A stretch of DNA of 64,000 nt from positions 43,583,162-43,647,161 of the forward strand of contig CM063502.1 of NCBI GenBank assembly GCA_032207245.1, given 5' to 3'. The first letter of the stretch is position 1; each line of letters starts with the position of its first letter. Under the pieces are notes generated by a model. It worked only from the letters and a program-made list of their open reading frames with translations. It searched no databases and was not told the origin of the DNA. Shown one piece after another: positions 22,479 to 33,059 of the stretch. A program made the position numbers and the translations under genes. This DNA is from Pardosa pseudoannulata (lineage: Eukaryota; Arthropoda; Arachnida; Araneae; Lycosidae).

Positions 22479-24325
22479 TCCATTGAACTGACAGCAGTGT
22501 TAGCTGTTGTTTGATAAGTTTGTAGTCTATGTTGCATTGACCATTGGGACTGATGTTGAATGACTACAATACTCGCACTCAGCCCACAGCTGATCTGTGA
22601 TCTGCTTCTATATGCACTTTATGTAAAACTATAATCAATGTACAATAGGTAATATACAGAACAACATAAAACAACATTCTATGTGATGCCTTCTTGGGTA
22701 CTGAATAAAATACCATATTTTTCAACTGACAGATTTTAAACTGATTAAAATTGTTTGATAGGCTTCTCATAAACAAGGTGAGAAGAGAGCAATTGTACAA
22801 GTTTTATTTTTGTCCTTTTTTTTAATAATTTATTTTGTTAGGTGATGGTGAGGTTAAGTATATTGGCTTGAAGTTACAGGAAATAGGCACATATTTAGTT
22901 TAAATTATATTCTGACAGAGTATTTCCTGTGCCCCTCCCTAGTGTTGTTCAAATATATGTGGCCAGTTTGTTCCATATAGAAAAAAGATATTGAAAAATA
23001 TGGTATTTTCATTTAAGAGAGCAGTTAAATAGAAATTTCACAAAAATAAGGTTTGACTATATTATTTTATTGTCCATCTGACTAAAATATATTTCCAAGA
23101 TGTATTTATTGTCTGAAAAAAGTTTTTGCCATGGTATGCTAAGATAGTGATTGTGTATGCTTGTTTGTTAAAATTCTGTGACTACTAATGGCAGGCATTA
23201 CATACAATGCTCCTGAAGGCTTTTCTGTAACATACAAGCATTTATGTTCAGCTCTTCTAGGTGTACATAACTATTTTTGTGGATATGGAGAGCTTCTTTT
23301 GTTTTTCCTTTTTTGTGAATTCTACTGCCTGTGCATAAACCACATATTTTGCAAAATATTTGTACTCACATGAATAGAAACTGCATGGTGTTACATAGAA
23401 TAACAATTTGTAATGTAAATAGTTGTATTTTTACTGTATCGTCTCATTCAAAATGTAGGGATTCCTGGTATTTGCTCGTTTTTAATGTATTGTGTATAAT
23501 AATATATACTAGAGTGAGGAGAGCTTCTAAAAGAAAAATATCATAGTGGCTCATATTGAAGTACATCACTTTGACAAAATGTTGGTTTGGATTATCAGAT
23601 AATTAATTTCTAGAAGAAACAGTGCTATACAGTATATAACATGTTGTATTTTTAAATAGAATTTTATATAGGCAGATCTCTACCCTCAGGCCTTCTGCAT
23701 CAAAATATTTATATTGCACTATTGTTCTGTGTATATATTGTTGCATAATATTTGTATCCAAGGTGAAATATAATTGAAATTAATGAACTGACTGACACTT
23801 TACCATTCATGAGGGTATCCCTGAGGTGCATTCCCATCCTAATCAAATTGTTATTATTAGCAGTTTTAGATGAAAATCAAAATTCCTTATTGATCATTTA
23901 TCTGAAATGTATTCAGAATTTGTAAAAAAAAAAAAAAAAAATGTTGAATCAAATAGAATACAAATTGGTCACTCCAAATTTTTGCCTTTCTCTGTGATTT
24001 GTGGGGATTTATCTTGCTTTCTGTTATAAGTTAATTTTGAACAAGTGAATTGTGGAGCATACTTATACTTTGCATGCTTATTCCATGTCCTGCCTCAAAT
24101 ATCAAATCCCAGAGAAAGACAAACTTAGTAACCAGTCTAGCTGTCATAATGTGATTCAAAACATGGTCACATTCTAATATAGGTAAATAAGTGATGGAGA
24201 GCAATTCATTCTCTATTCAGTCTGAAAGTGTCCAGTCTGCCATTACATAGCATGTAGATTCTTCTTTACTTCAATATTCTGATTTATTTCACACTCTTAT
24301 GCTGTTAAAATGAGCCTTGCATCAA

Positions 24326-24458
24326 AATAAATTACTCACTAAAGCCTGACTTGTCTGTAAAATTTTAATTTGTATGCTTTATAAAGTATTTTGTTCAACT
24401 ATGTTTGTGGCTGCTATGCATACCAAAAGCATTCAAGTAGAAAATTAAAAATAATAAA
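24326..24458 (+). terminator. Distal polyadenylation signals
   Basis: AATAAA at 24326-24331 and 24453-24458, the second followed by a GT-rich stretch (gtggtttgttta). These lie at the edge between transposon-free and transposon-rich DNA and are candidates for the distal transcript end. Confidence 0.3.
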
Positions 24459-24460
24459 AA

Positions 24461-25317
24461 GAAAAACCGTGGTTTGTTTACTAATCATGTACAGTGAGTA
24501 GTCTGCTTGCAAGAGGAAGCTTTTCACTTTTCTTAAGACGTCTATCACGTCAGCCTTACTGCTGCACCTGCTTTGGTTTCTCTGTATTGTGATGGGCAGG
24601 CTTCATTCCTTAATACAGATTATTTATTTTGCAACAAGAAAGCCATGGGGCTTCAATTTTGTGGGACGAGTGCGACTAATCGTGTAGTCTTGATAGGCCT
24701 TTGGCCTATATGTACATGCTGAATAATAAAAAGAACTACTGGCGTTTTATAAGTCATGTGTTTTTCATTTGGCGTATGTGTGTATTTCTGAAACAGAATT
24801 TTGTTGGAAGAAAAATTATTTAAAACAATGAAGAAGTGGACAAAAATATTCACTACATTGAGTTGGGGGTTATGCTTGCCTTTCAACATTTTCTCTTTGT
24901 TACAATTCTTCCCTCTTTAAAAAAAAAACAGCACATGTTAAAAGGTACTATCAGAGATTATCAACTTGTTAACTTGATTTCTTCTATAAAAACCACTTGT
25001 GATAAAAATTAGACTTTACCATATGTATTTTAAAAAATATTGCGACGACTAGGTCTTTGAACTGTATTTGAGGAGAGGGGGGGTACACTGTGGTAATCAT
25101 GCAAACTTGGTGGCGCATTAAAAATCAAATTACGCTGAATAGGTTATTTGTAATTGAGCAACTTTATACATTGGTACTAGCCAGAACTTTTGTTGCTAAA
25201 GCAGATTCCAAAATTATTGAGATGTGTGTTTCAAATAAAACATCCCATTCGCATCTATCCATACATCTAAAAGACATTAAACACCACGAATTTTATGTGA
25301 ATTTCTGCTGCGGGAAC
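24461..25317. other. Intergenic stretch
   Basis: Nothing firmly recognised. A GTG-initiated open frame from 25090 runs into the hAT element at 25326 and so is not one gene. Confidence 0.5.
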
Positions 25318-25325
25318 TTCATAAC

Positions 25326-25884
25326 TAACGTGACCATTTATTTTTTGACTCAAAACGGGACATTGGTTTATTTAGGTCAAATCATAGGTAGTCAATGATA
25401 AAAACAACACTTTTTTAAAGTTATTTATTCAGAAAAGATTAGTTGGCTTAAAAGTTACGAATCACAAAATATAGGTACCCAAAATGTTTAGTTATATTTG
25501 TCAGAAGAACAAATTAGCTTTAATATACCTGGTGACGATTTCAAGTAAGAATGAAACTCTTGGCACGTTTTTTTTTATATTCACCTTAATTATCAACATC
25601 GCCTTTAGAACTGAAATTTGTAACTGGGTTTTCTCAGATGTCCACAATTTGTTCATAATAGAAAATACTCTTTCTACTAGAGCATTTGTAGCAGGCAAAC
25701 AAAATAAATTCAATTACAATAGAAAGCAGGGCGGTGGCCAGCCGTCTGCTACCTGCTACTCAAATTTTCACGCGGTTTCTGAAAACGGGACAATTTTGCG
25801 TCCCACAGTCCATTTCGGGGACACCGGGATTCGTAATTGTAAAAAGGGACAGTCCTGTTCAAAACGGGACGTCTGATCACGTTA
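25326..25884 (-). mobile_element. Internally deleted hAT-type DNA transposon
   Basis: The ends are TAACGTGACCA (25326-25336) and its inverted near-match TGATCACGTTA (25874-25884). Both are flanked by the identical 8-bp target duplication TTCATAAC (25318-25325 and 25885-25892). An 8-bp duplication is diagnostic of the hAT superfamily. Inside, repeated aaaacgggac motifs lie near each end, and a transposase C-terminal remnant lies on the minus strand. At 559 bp the element has lost most of its transposase, so it is non-autonomous. Confidence 0.85.
25501..25713 (-). pseudogene. hAT transposase C-terminal (dimerisation) remnant
   Basis: About 70 residues beginning MNLFCLPATNALVERVFSI. This matches the hAT dimerisation motif, in which a short hydrophobic-Pro stretch precedes ERVFS. 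The following residues (NKLWTSEKTQL, then LKAMLIIKVN) match the family pattern of a basic loop before a Leu-rich helix. The N-terminal zinc finger and the catalytic DDE part are absent; only about 170 bases separate this piece from the element end. Confidence 0.8.
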
Positions 25885-25892
25885 TTCATAAC

Positions 25893-26223
25893 ACTTCAAC
25901 GGGATCGAAAGAAGGCGTATTACCAGCAAATTAACATTTTATACACTGGGAATCTCGCGACCCACGTTATCTTGCGACTAATTTTCTATTCGGTGATTTT
26001 ATATCAGAGTATTATATACATGACAATACATCTTTTGGGCTCTAACCATGTTGCTCTGTCTAACCCTTACCTTTGCCGCCACCCCGTAGAGCTCCAAACC
26101 CAACCCACTGTTTTACTTCGATACAACTTTAATTCTGTTATGCCCAACACACTCGTACAATGTGAAACGGTACGTTAATTTACAGTTTATATGTTAATAT
26201 TGACATATATACATGCATACATA
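25893..26223. other. Intergenic stretch
   Basis: A piece at 26085-26100 (gtagagctccaaacccaaccc) resembles the SINE 3' end but is too short to call. Nothing else seen. Confidence 0.4.
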
Positions 26224-26644
26224 GAGGGTAGCCCAGAATTATTAAGCTCATTTCATATTTATAATTAAAAAATGAAATACGTACGTATTTATTGTTTTCT
26301 TAGAAAGTTAGTTTAAAGCAGTTTTACACAAAGTTTAAATCTTAAATAACTTCCACATGACCACCAGTTGTGGCACTCATAATTTCCAGACGATATTCAA
26401 TTTCACGTCAAGTTGATTCATCGTTTTAGGTCATCGATGTCTGATAACTAATAACCCCTAACGACAGTAGGTGGCGTGAAATGTCTCGCCATGTACCGGC
26501 TTGGGTGAAAGTTATTTACTGTTTAAAACTTTGTGTAAAACTGCTTTAAATTGTCTTTCCAAGGAAATTATATACAAATACGTACCTAATTTTGTTCCTT
26601 TTTTTTTAAGCATAGAATGTGCTCAATAATTTTGGACCACCCTG
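26224..26644 (-). mobile_element. Tc1/mariner-type element with long inverted ends, deleted inside
   Basis: The left end (agggtagcccagaattatta) and the right end, read inverted (cagggtggtccaaaattatt), match and are bordered by TA dinucleotides at 26222-26223 and 26645-26646. The match continues inward with gaps to ttaaagcagttttacacaaagttt, at 26312-26336 and again inverted near 26520-26555, so the inverted repeats reach roughly 120 bp. A short transposase tail lies between them on the minus strand. The 421-bp size means a non-autonomous deletion derivative. Confidence 0.8.
26342..26423 (-). pseudogene. Mariner-like transposase C-terminal fragment
   Basis: On the minus strand, REIEYRLEIMSATTGGHVEVI is followed by a stop at 26342-26344. 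The shape (E-ELEYRLD-CR-T-GAHIE, stop) is one I know from the C-termini of IS630/mariner-type transposases in arthropods. An in-frame stop lies just upstream, so it is dead. Confidence 0.5.
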
Positions 26645-27007
26645 TATATATTTATAGTATCAGAGTCCATCAAAGTTTAGATACAGGGAAAACAAAAGCG
26701 GAAAAATGTCATCCGAAGGGTAAGATGATAATGCACTTCGTACACATATATAACGTATGTCCATGCATTTTACTTTAACTTATTGACAATAAAAGACTAA
26801 TTTTATTTCGTACAATGGAAGTTTAAACAGGAAAACTAGTAGATTGGGCTTTGAGTTGTTACTTGAAAGCGCGGGGATGCTGCAGTTCTCAAAATCTGTA
26901 ATCCCATCGTAAATACGTGATAAAATTTCAAAGATAAATAAATAAGCACAAAATTTATAATTTTGCTATCCATAAATTTAGGCTTTCACAAATCTTACTT
27001 AAAATCG
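26645..27007. other. Intergenic stretch, nothing recognised
   Basis: Unique AT-rich sequence. Confidence 0.5.
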
Positions 27008-27172
27008 CTAAACGATGGTCGAATGTTAGAGCGCTGCTCTTCGGTACCGGAGTTCGTGGGTTCGAATTCCACTCCGGCATGGTTGTTCGAAATCGGCTTT
27101 AAGCAGTAGGTCCCAGTCTCATTAGCCCTCGTGTAACAAAAAAGTAGACCGTAGAGCTTAAAACCAAACCAA
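27008..27172 (+). mobile_element. tRNA-derived SINE, forward
   Basis: It starts ctaaacgatggtcgaat-gttagagcgctgctcttcggtaccgg (box A region partly eroded), with box B gggttcgaattcc at 27058-27070 and body cggctttaagcagtaggtcc, attagccctcgtgtaac, gtagaccgtagagctt. It ends in aaaccaaaccaaa. It is followed directly by a second, 5'-truncated copy. Confidence 0.85.
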
Positions 27173-27175
27173 ATT

Positions 27176-27318
27176 TTCGATACCGGAGTTCGTTAATTCG
27201 AATTCCACTCGCATGGATGTTCGTAGCCTTTCGGAATCGGTTTTAAGCAGTAGGCCCGTTCTCGCTAGCTATTGTGAGCAAAACAATAGACTATAGCGCT
27301 TCAAACCAAACCAAACCT
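27176..27318 (+). mobile_element. 5'-truncated SINE copy, tandem with the previous
   Basis: It begins inside the family head at tcgataccggagttcg and contains aattcgaattcc, gcatggatgttcgtagcc, cggttttaagcagtaggccc and gagcaaaacaatagactatagcgctt, then the ccaaaccaaacc tail. It lacks box A. The pair may be a dimeric SINE or an insertion into the tail. Confidence 0.8.
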
Positions 27319-27479
27319 AAAATTAAAATCCATACATCTTGTTATGCTTCTCATAAAAAGGTCAATGGCATTTCTTTCATGTGCAAGTGTTGAGTAAAAT
27401 TTTTTCTCCGTTAAAATCATTGCAACTATATTTAGCTATATTATTAGCATATAAGCAAATATATTTATACATGCTTCTT

Positions 27480-28440
27480 CGAAATGTTTGATTCTTTTTA
27501 CTGCTGAAAAATAGCTTTCAGTCTCTGACATAGATGTAAAAAATAAATAAACCATGAAAAATTTTATATATGTATAACTCTTATATACAAATTTTTAAAG
27601 AGTCGGAGTAAACAGTATGAACACGCTACAAACTGAGCAAAGGAACTGCTTGGTGCACTATTCCACTTTATGCATCTGACTGCGACTGAAAGGGCTTCAT
27701 TCTGACATAAATGTAAAAAATTAAACTATAAAAATATTTTATCTGTGTGACTGTAATATTCAAATATTTAAAGAGACGGAGTAAACGCGATAAACACTAT
27801 GAATACTCTACAAACTGAAAAAAGGAACTGCGGGGTGCACTGTTCCATTTTATGCATATGACTGCGACTGAAAATGCCAGATTCTGACATAAATGTAAAA
27901 AACTAAATCAGGAAAAATATTATATCTGTGTAACTGTAATATTCAAATATTAAAAGAGATGGAGTACACGCGATAAACAGTATGAAGACTCTGCAAACTG
28001 AGCAAAGAAACTGCTTGGTGCACTGGTCCTCTTTAAGCATCTGACAGAGACTGAAAATGCCTAATTCTAACATCAATGTAAAAAACTTAACTATGAAAAA
28101 ATGTTATATCTGTGTAACTGTAATATTCAAATATTTAAAGAGACGGAGTAAACGCGATAAACACTATGAATACTCTACAAACTGAATAAAGGTACTGCTT
28201 GGTGCACTGTTCCCCTTTAAGCATCTGACAACGACTGAAAATGCTTGATTCTGACATAAATGTAAAAAACTAAACTATGAAAAATGTTATATCTGTGTAA
28301 CTGTAATATTCAAATATTTAAAGAGACGGAGTAAACACTATGAAAAAGCTACAAACTGAGTAATGGACCTGCTTGATTATGGCATAAGTTTCGCATTATA
28401 TATCTGACAGCAACTGGAAATTCTTGCGCTCATCAATGTA
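27480..28440 (+). repeat. Satellite-like tandem repeat, about 183 bp x 5
   Basis: The phrase tctgacataaatgtaaaa recurs near 27524, 27701, 27883, 28066 and 28250, and then in degraded form near 28425. Each is followed by aaactatgaaaaat, gtgtaactgtaatattcaaatatt, aaagagacggagtaaacgcgataaacactatgaa, ctacaaactgagcaaaggaactgcttggtgcactgttcc and tgcatctgac. Spacing is 177-184 bp. Copies are diverged at about 5-12 percent. Confidence 0.85.
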
Positions 28441-30295
28441 TGTAAGATGTGGCAATGATAAACACATTTCTACAAGCATAAACTATCTTCAAGTGAGCTG
28501 GTACCGGCTTGGGTACAGGTGGCAATATGTATTTTTGTGTATTGATGGTAAAATAAATTACTTCAAGCAAATAAGAATAAATTAAATATATATATATATG
28601 TGTGTATATATAATCGATACAAATAGATGGTACTGCAGTACCTGGGTATGGCCATCGAATTTAAATTTCGTATTCTACAACTACTTTCTGAATCATGTTA
28701 GATTCTTCCCCTCTTAAATTATAACCTCCGACTTTCTTTGTAATGCAACTCAGACAAAACACAGGTCTCCTTTTTCTTTGTATTAATTCCTCGCAGACAA
28801 ATCATCAGTCTCACTGAGCAATGAGTAAGCGTGTCTGAAGCGACGGGGTTCTTTTTTCCTTACGAAACTTTCAACATTTCTCAAATCATTGACTCACACA
28901 TTTATTGTTTTCATTTTTTTTGCTTTGGAGCCGAAAGTATTATTTTAAATGAAAGTACGTAATTTAGTAGGTGAAAAGCAGGTGCAGATTGGAAATATTT
29001 CGATCTGAAAATGTCACCATAATTCTTTACATTTCAGTGACTGTCTAAAATTAATAAACGGAAACTGCGCAGTAAATTTCGAACACAGTTGGACGCTGTG
29101 ATCGTTTCGCCTCATATGATATTCAAATATATGCAAAGACGTTTAAGCAAAAATAATTAAAAACTGCAAAAAGCATGTAGTATGGAGGTTTAAGAAATTT
29201 AGAATTATCATTCATTATAATTATTTCTTTTTAAGATCAATGCATCATTTTAAACAATTACTAAGATGTTTTTTTTTTCTTGACTATAATTAGCTCGAAA
29301 TAAAATAAAATTTTAGAACATTCAAAACACAAAACAGTCGAGAAACAGCGAATGTAATAGTTACGAAAAAATACTTGCTTGTAGTTAGTTTTAGAAATAT
29401 CCTAGTTAAGGATAATAATAAAAAAATAATAGTTAAATAATAAAACTCATTTTCCTTTCTACTATAATTTTATTATCTCTAGTATAATTTTTTTAATCCA
29501 GTTATTTATCCATTAATTCAGTTTATTCACTCCAAACTTTAAATAGATAATTTTTCATTCTATTTTATTCAACTCTTGATTTCGATTTTTATTAAAATTT
29601 CATTCTTATTTAAATATTCTGTTCATTAAGTTAGAAAGTTTTAATTGCATAAAATTTCTCTCAACATTTAAAGTTCTGCGATTTTTACGTAAAACTGTCT
29701 TGTTTCATTTCATGTAAATGTACTACAGCTAAAAAAGTACAATAGATTTTGTTTTAACTTAAAATGCTAAATAATACTGAAGAAAGTAAAAATTCTGAGA
29801 CTCTGTTACTTTCAAATTAATAATTTTCATGATTCTCCAAAACGAAAAGCATTGAACCTATATTCTTAGGGCACTCAAAGTAAGAAGTTGTAATAAAAAA
29901 TATCTTACATATTCATTCATTAAAAATCCTTTATTATTTAAGAAACATTAACAAATTATCTTTCTTTATTGTAATTTTTAATTTATGTGAGGTGTTAATA
30001 TTTTAAAACTGCGCTTTTTAGAGATTTTTTACAAATATTTTTAAATCTAAAGATTTCTTTTTAAATTTAGAATACAAAAAAAATTAATGCACGTAATTTA
30101 TTTAAGGTAATATTCTATACATTTATTGGGGGAAAAATTATGTAAAAGAATTATTATATGATGATTTATTTCGTCACATTTGGGATAATCTTTAAAATAA
30201 GGTGGATGGTATAATCCATAACTCTCTTTAGCTTGTAATGAAGAAATTAATTTTTTCTTTGTCATATTCGAAATAAACCAAATAAACCTTGGGAA
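28441..30295. other. AT-rich intergenic stretch
   Basis: A short TA/TG microsatellite lies at 28588-28613. The phrase gtaccggcttgggt at 28502 also occurs inside the mariner-like element at 26493. No gene seen. Confidence 0.5.
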
Positions 30296-30643
30296 GTGTG
30301 GACAGACAGTGGAAATGTGGTTTTATTGCATAGAATAGTTCATAATTTACTTTCATTAATTATAAACCTTGATATGCATACCGTTTATTGGGATAGTTTT
30401 GGATTTGATCATTCCAATAAAATCAAGTCCAACAGATGTCTTGGACTTGATTTTATTAGAACAAATGTGTGTAACAGATTATTGGAGTACGTCTTATTTA
30501 GTTGTGAATTCTATATTCCAAAATACCTAGAAAGTACAGAGTTATCTGCGCTGTGTAAATTAATTAATTTGGAAGAATTAATTCAACACAAACTTAAAAC
30601 ACACAAGCTCTATTTAATCTATTATATTTTTATTTATAATTAA
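30296..30643 (+). CDS. Unrecognised 115-codon open frame
   Basis: Open from a GTG at 30296 to the TAA at 30641. The first ATG in frame is at 30314 or later. It encodes a fairly mixed protein (for example CLGLDFIRTNVCNRLLEYV and STELSALCKLINLEELIQ) that is less biased than surrounding noise. I do not recognise a family. There is no clear promoter or splice signal. A hairpin (30412-30461) sits inside the frame. It may be a relic of an element or chance. Confidence 0.2.
   Translation: MWTDSGNVVLLHRIVHNLLSLIINLDMHTVYWDSFGFDHSNKIKSNRCLGLDFIRTNVCNRLLEYVLFSCEFYIPKYLESTELSALCKLINLEELIQHKLKTHKLYLIYYIFIYN
30412..30461. other. Long near-perfect hairpin
   Basis: The arms 30412-30432 and 30441-30461 are inverted complements over 21 positions with one mismatch (inner 17 perfect, core AATAAAATCAAGTCCA). 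The loop is 8 nt. It is AT-rich but far longer than expected by chance in this window outside the TA tracts. Confidence 0.85.
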
Positions 30644-30716
30644 TATTAAAGATGTAAAAGATATAACTTCTATAATCAAGAATGCTTATTTATTTATTTA
30701 TTTTCCAATGTAGGAC

Positions 30717-30889
30717 GGCCGAACGATGGCCGATTGGTTAGGGTGCCGGCCTTCGGTACCGGAGTTCGTGGGTTCGAATCCCACTGTGACATGGATGTTC
30801 GTAGCCGTTTGGAATCGGCTTTAAGCTGTAGGCCCCGGTCTCATTAGCCCTCGTGTTGCAAAAAGTAGACCGTAGCACTCCAAAGCAAA
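30717..30889 (+). mobile_element. tRNA-derived SINE with target-site duplication (best copy in the window)
   Basis: Flanked by CCAATGTAGGAC (30705-30716) and CCAATGTGGGAC (30890-30901), a 12-bp target duplication with one mismatch, as made by LINE-driven retrotransposition. It contains box A TGGCCGATTGG (30727-30737) and a perfect Pol III box B GGTTCGAATCC (30771-30781), 34 bases after box A, as in tRNA. The body runs to attagccctcgtgttgcaaaaagtagaccgtag and the tail is ccaaagcaaa. This copy gives the family structure used to call the others. Confidence 0.92.
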
Positions 30890-30901
30890 CCAATGTGGGA
30901 C

Positions 30902-31353
30902 ACTTGCTTTTAAAGCATTTCCTCTACCAAGCCGCGCATATTTGTTGGCCATTTAATGATGGGAACATCATGTGGGCGGCTAAACTTACTCCCTAGGGAC
31001 AGCACAATCAAATTGGGTGCTCTTAATTCAGAAGCATGGACCGAAGCAAAAGACGCTCCTGGCTAGGCTTAACACCTCCAGATATTATCGTTTGGAAACT
31101 TGGAGGACATTATGACCACGAACCTATGTTACGTGTTCCCTCCACCATTAGTTAACACGATGGATCTTTAGCCGGCTCGAGCCTCGAACGCTCATAATCG
31201 ATCGGTAATAGAATCTATGGTTAATAGATAGATGTCTTTACAGATTGATCTACCACGGTTTATATTCACGAAAATAATTCAAAATACTTAATAATTAAAT
31301 ATTAAATACTGACCTTAAGAATATTAAATGATCTGAGAGAGAAAGAGAATAGT
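30902..31353. other. Intergenic stretch, mixed composition
   Basis: Less AT-rich than the surroundings between 30930 and 31210, but stops occur in all frames. It may be a decayed element; not recognised. Confidence 0.4.
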
Positions 31354-31537
31354 TTAAGCTTGGCTTGGCTTGGTTTTAATGGTTACAGTCTACAGTTTTG
31401 CTACACTAGGATTAATGATACTGGTATTTATTGTTTAAAAACCAATTCTGAACGTCTACGAATATCCATGCCATCAGCGGGATTCGAATCCGTAAACTTT
31501 GAAAAGCAGCTCCCTACCCTTCTGCCATCGTTCGATT
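31354..31537 (-). mobile_element. tRNA-derived SINE, reverse orientation
   Basis: Minus strand: aatcgaacgatggcagaagg, box B cggattcgaatccc near 31482-31494, catggatattcgtagacg, ttttaaacaataaatacc, gtgtagcaaaactgtagac and an aaaccaagccaagccaag tail. The tail variant (CCAAG) differs from the other copies. Confidence 0.8.
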
Positions 31538-32467
31538 GAATAGCCCGGGAATCTCAATCTCTTCCTTTATTTGGAATAAATATTATTTTGTGACATTAAA
31601 GGGGTTTTAAATTATTTTCTTCAAGTATAACGATGTTGATTATACCTATTTATACAGGGAAAAATTTGAACACCCTAGAATAATTTTTCATTAGCAAACC
31701 CACTAATATGTATCTTAGCTGCAGACCTTACTTAAATCACGCCTTTACTGTGTAGCATCATGTAAATAAATTTCAATTAATAATGAGTGACGATCACCAG
31801 TCATATCTAAATGCATCCATTAGCTATTTAACTCGAACAGCTATTTAAACGAGGACGAGGATTTAACTCGCGGGTAACACGATTATATAGTGAAATGTTC
31901 GCTTAACATAAATATTCACCACGTAAATTATTAAATCTTACTATAGAATTTTCTAGAAACTGCTAAAAAATTGAGTAATCGTAAACCTGATTACGTATTA
32001 AGATCAGAAAAAAAAAATTCTTATCCTTATCCTATTTCTGTTCTGTGCATTACCTACGAGCAATGGAATCTAACCATTTTGTTAAGTTTGCCCACGACAG
32101 ACATCTGTGATAGACTGATACAAAAGTTTTTAATGGAAAGAAAAATGACGCGCCGAATTCATTATTCACAAACCCTCTTTCTTTCGAACCGTCTCTCTTT
32201 ATTTTGGCCACCATTTGTTAAAGAGCCACGTGCGCTCTTGCATCAATGATCGCCATTCAGTCAGTCAGACTGTCGAAATCATGAACCGGCATTCATGACG
32301 ATCTACGGTGTTTTGTTGATCCAAGCATCTATATATTCCTATCTGTATTTCTCTCTTTCTGATCGTGTATGTGCGTACCTGATACTAAATATCTACGTAT
32401 GCATGCTTATCTGTGTTCTTCTGTGTGTACAATGAAACAATAGCCAACCAATATTTCAAAATGATAC
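31538..32467. other. Intergenic stretch, nothing firmly recognised
   Basis: A 92-codon open frame at 31971-32249 has no family resemblance and I leave it out. Confidence 0.45.
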
Positions 32468-32515
32468 ATGCACACACACACACACATATATAATATATAT
32501 TCATGTATAAATGTG

Positions 32516-32570
<55 letters not shown>

Positions 32571-32645
32571 GTATATATCTATATCTATTTATATATGCAT
32601 ATATATATACATATTTATATATACATATTTATATATACATATTTA

Positions 32646-32700
<55 letters not shown>

Positions 32701-32742
32701 CTATATCTATGTGTATATGCATATATACACACACACACACAC

Positions 32743-32792
<50 letters not shown>
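32468..32792. repeat. Compound CA/TA/TG microsatellite
   Basis: Alternating (AC)n, (TA)n, (TG)n, tatatgtata and tatctatatcta tracts over 320 bases. Low complexity, so all open frames here are artefacts. Confidence 0.95.
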
Positions 32793-32794
<2 letters not shown>

Positions 32795-32969
32795 GGAATT
32801 TACGTACCAATACCATTAGAAACGTAATGCGTGGTAATTCCACTTAGAATATACATATATATTTTACGAGGTGAATCTTTCTGTTAAACGAACATTTCGT
32901 TAATTTAATTTCATTCATTATGTTCATTTTCGTTCATTAAGTTAAACGAACAACTCGTCTGAATAGCTG

Positions 32970-33037
<68 letters not shown>
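32970..33037. repeat. (TA)n microsatellite
   Basis: About 34 TA dinucleotides without interruption. Confidence 0.95.
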
Positions 33038-33040
<3 letters not shown>

Positions 33041-33059
33041 TATACATATAAATTTATAG

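Larger units (their letters stand above)
16786..24460 (+). other. Possible long 3' UTR / downstream region
   Basis: About 7.7 kb of AT- and T-rich sequence without any SINE, DNA transposon or coding resemblance, in contrast to the element-rich DNA from 25 kb on. It has several AATAAA signals, a Pumilio-type TGTAAATA at 23414-23421, TA-rich microsatellites near 19390-19520, long T-rich tracts at 19550-20080 and a hairpin at 22454-22478. A very long 3' UTR would explain the lack of insertions, but the true transcript end cannot be read from sequence alone. Confidence 0.35.

Noticed and set aside
25090..25398. 102-codon plus-strand frame as a gene
   Set aside because: It runs across the hAT insertion boundary at 25326, so its C-terminal part is transposon sequence.
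30771..30781. A functional tRNA gene at the perfect box B
   Set aside because: The body, CCAAA-type tail, target duplication and family of diverged copies show a SINE; no acceptor stem pairs.
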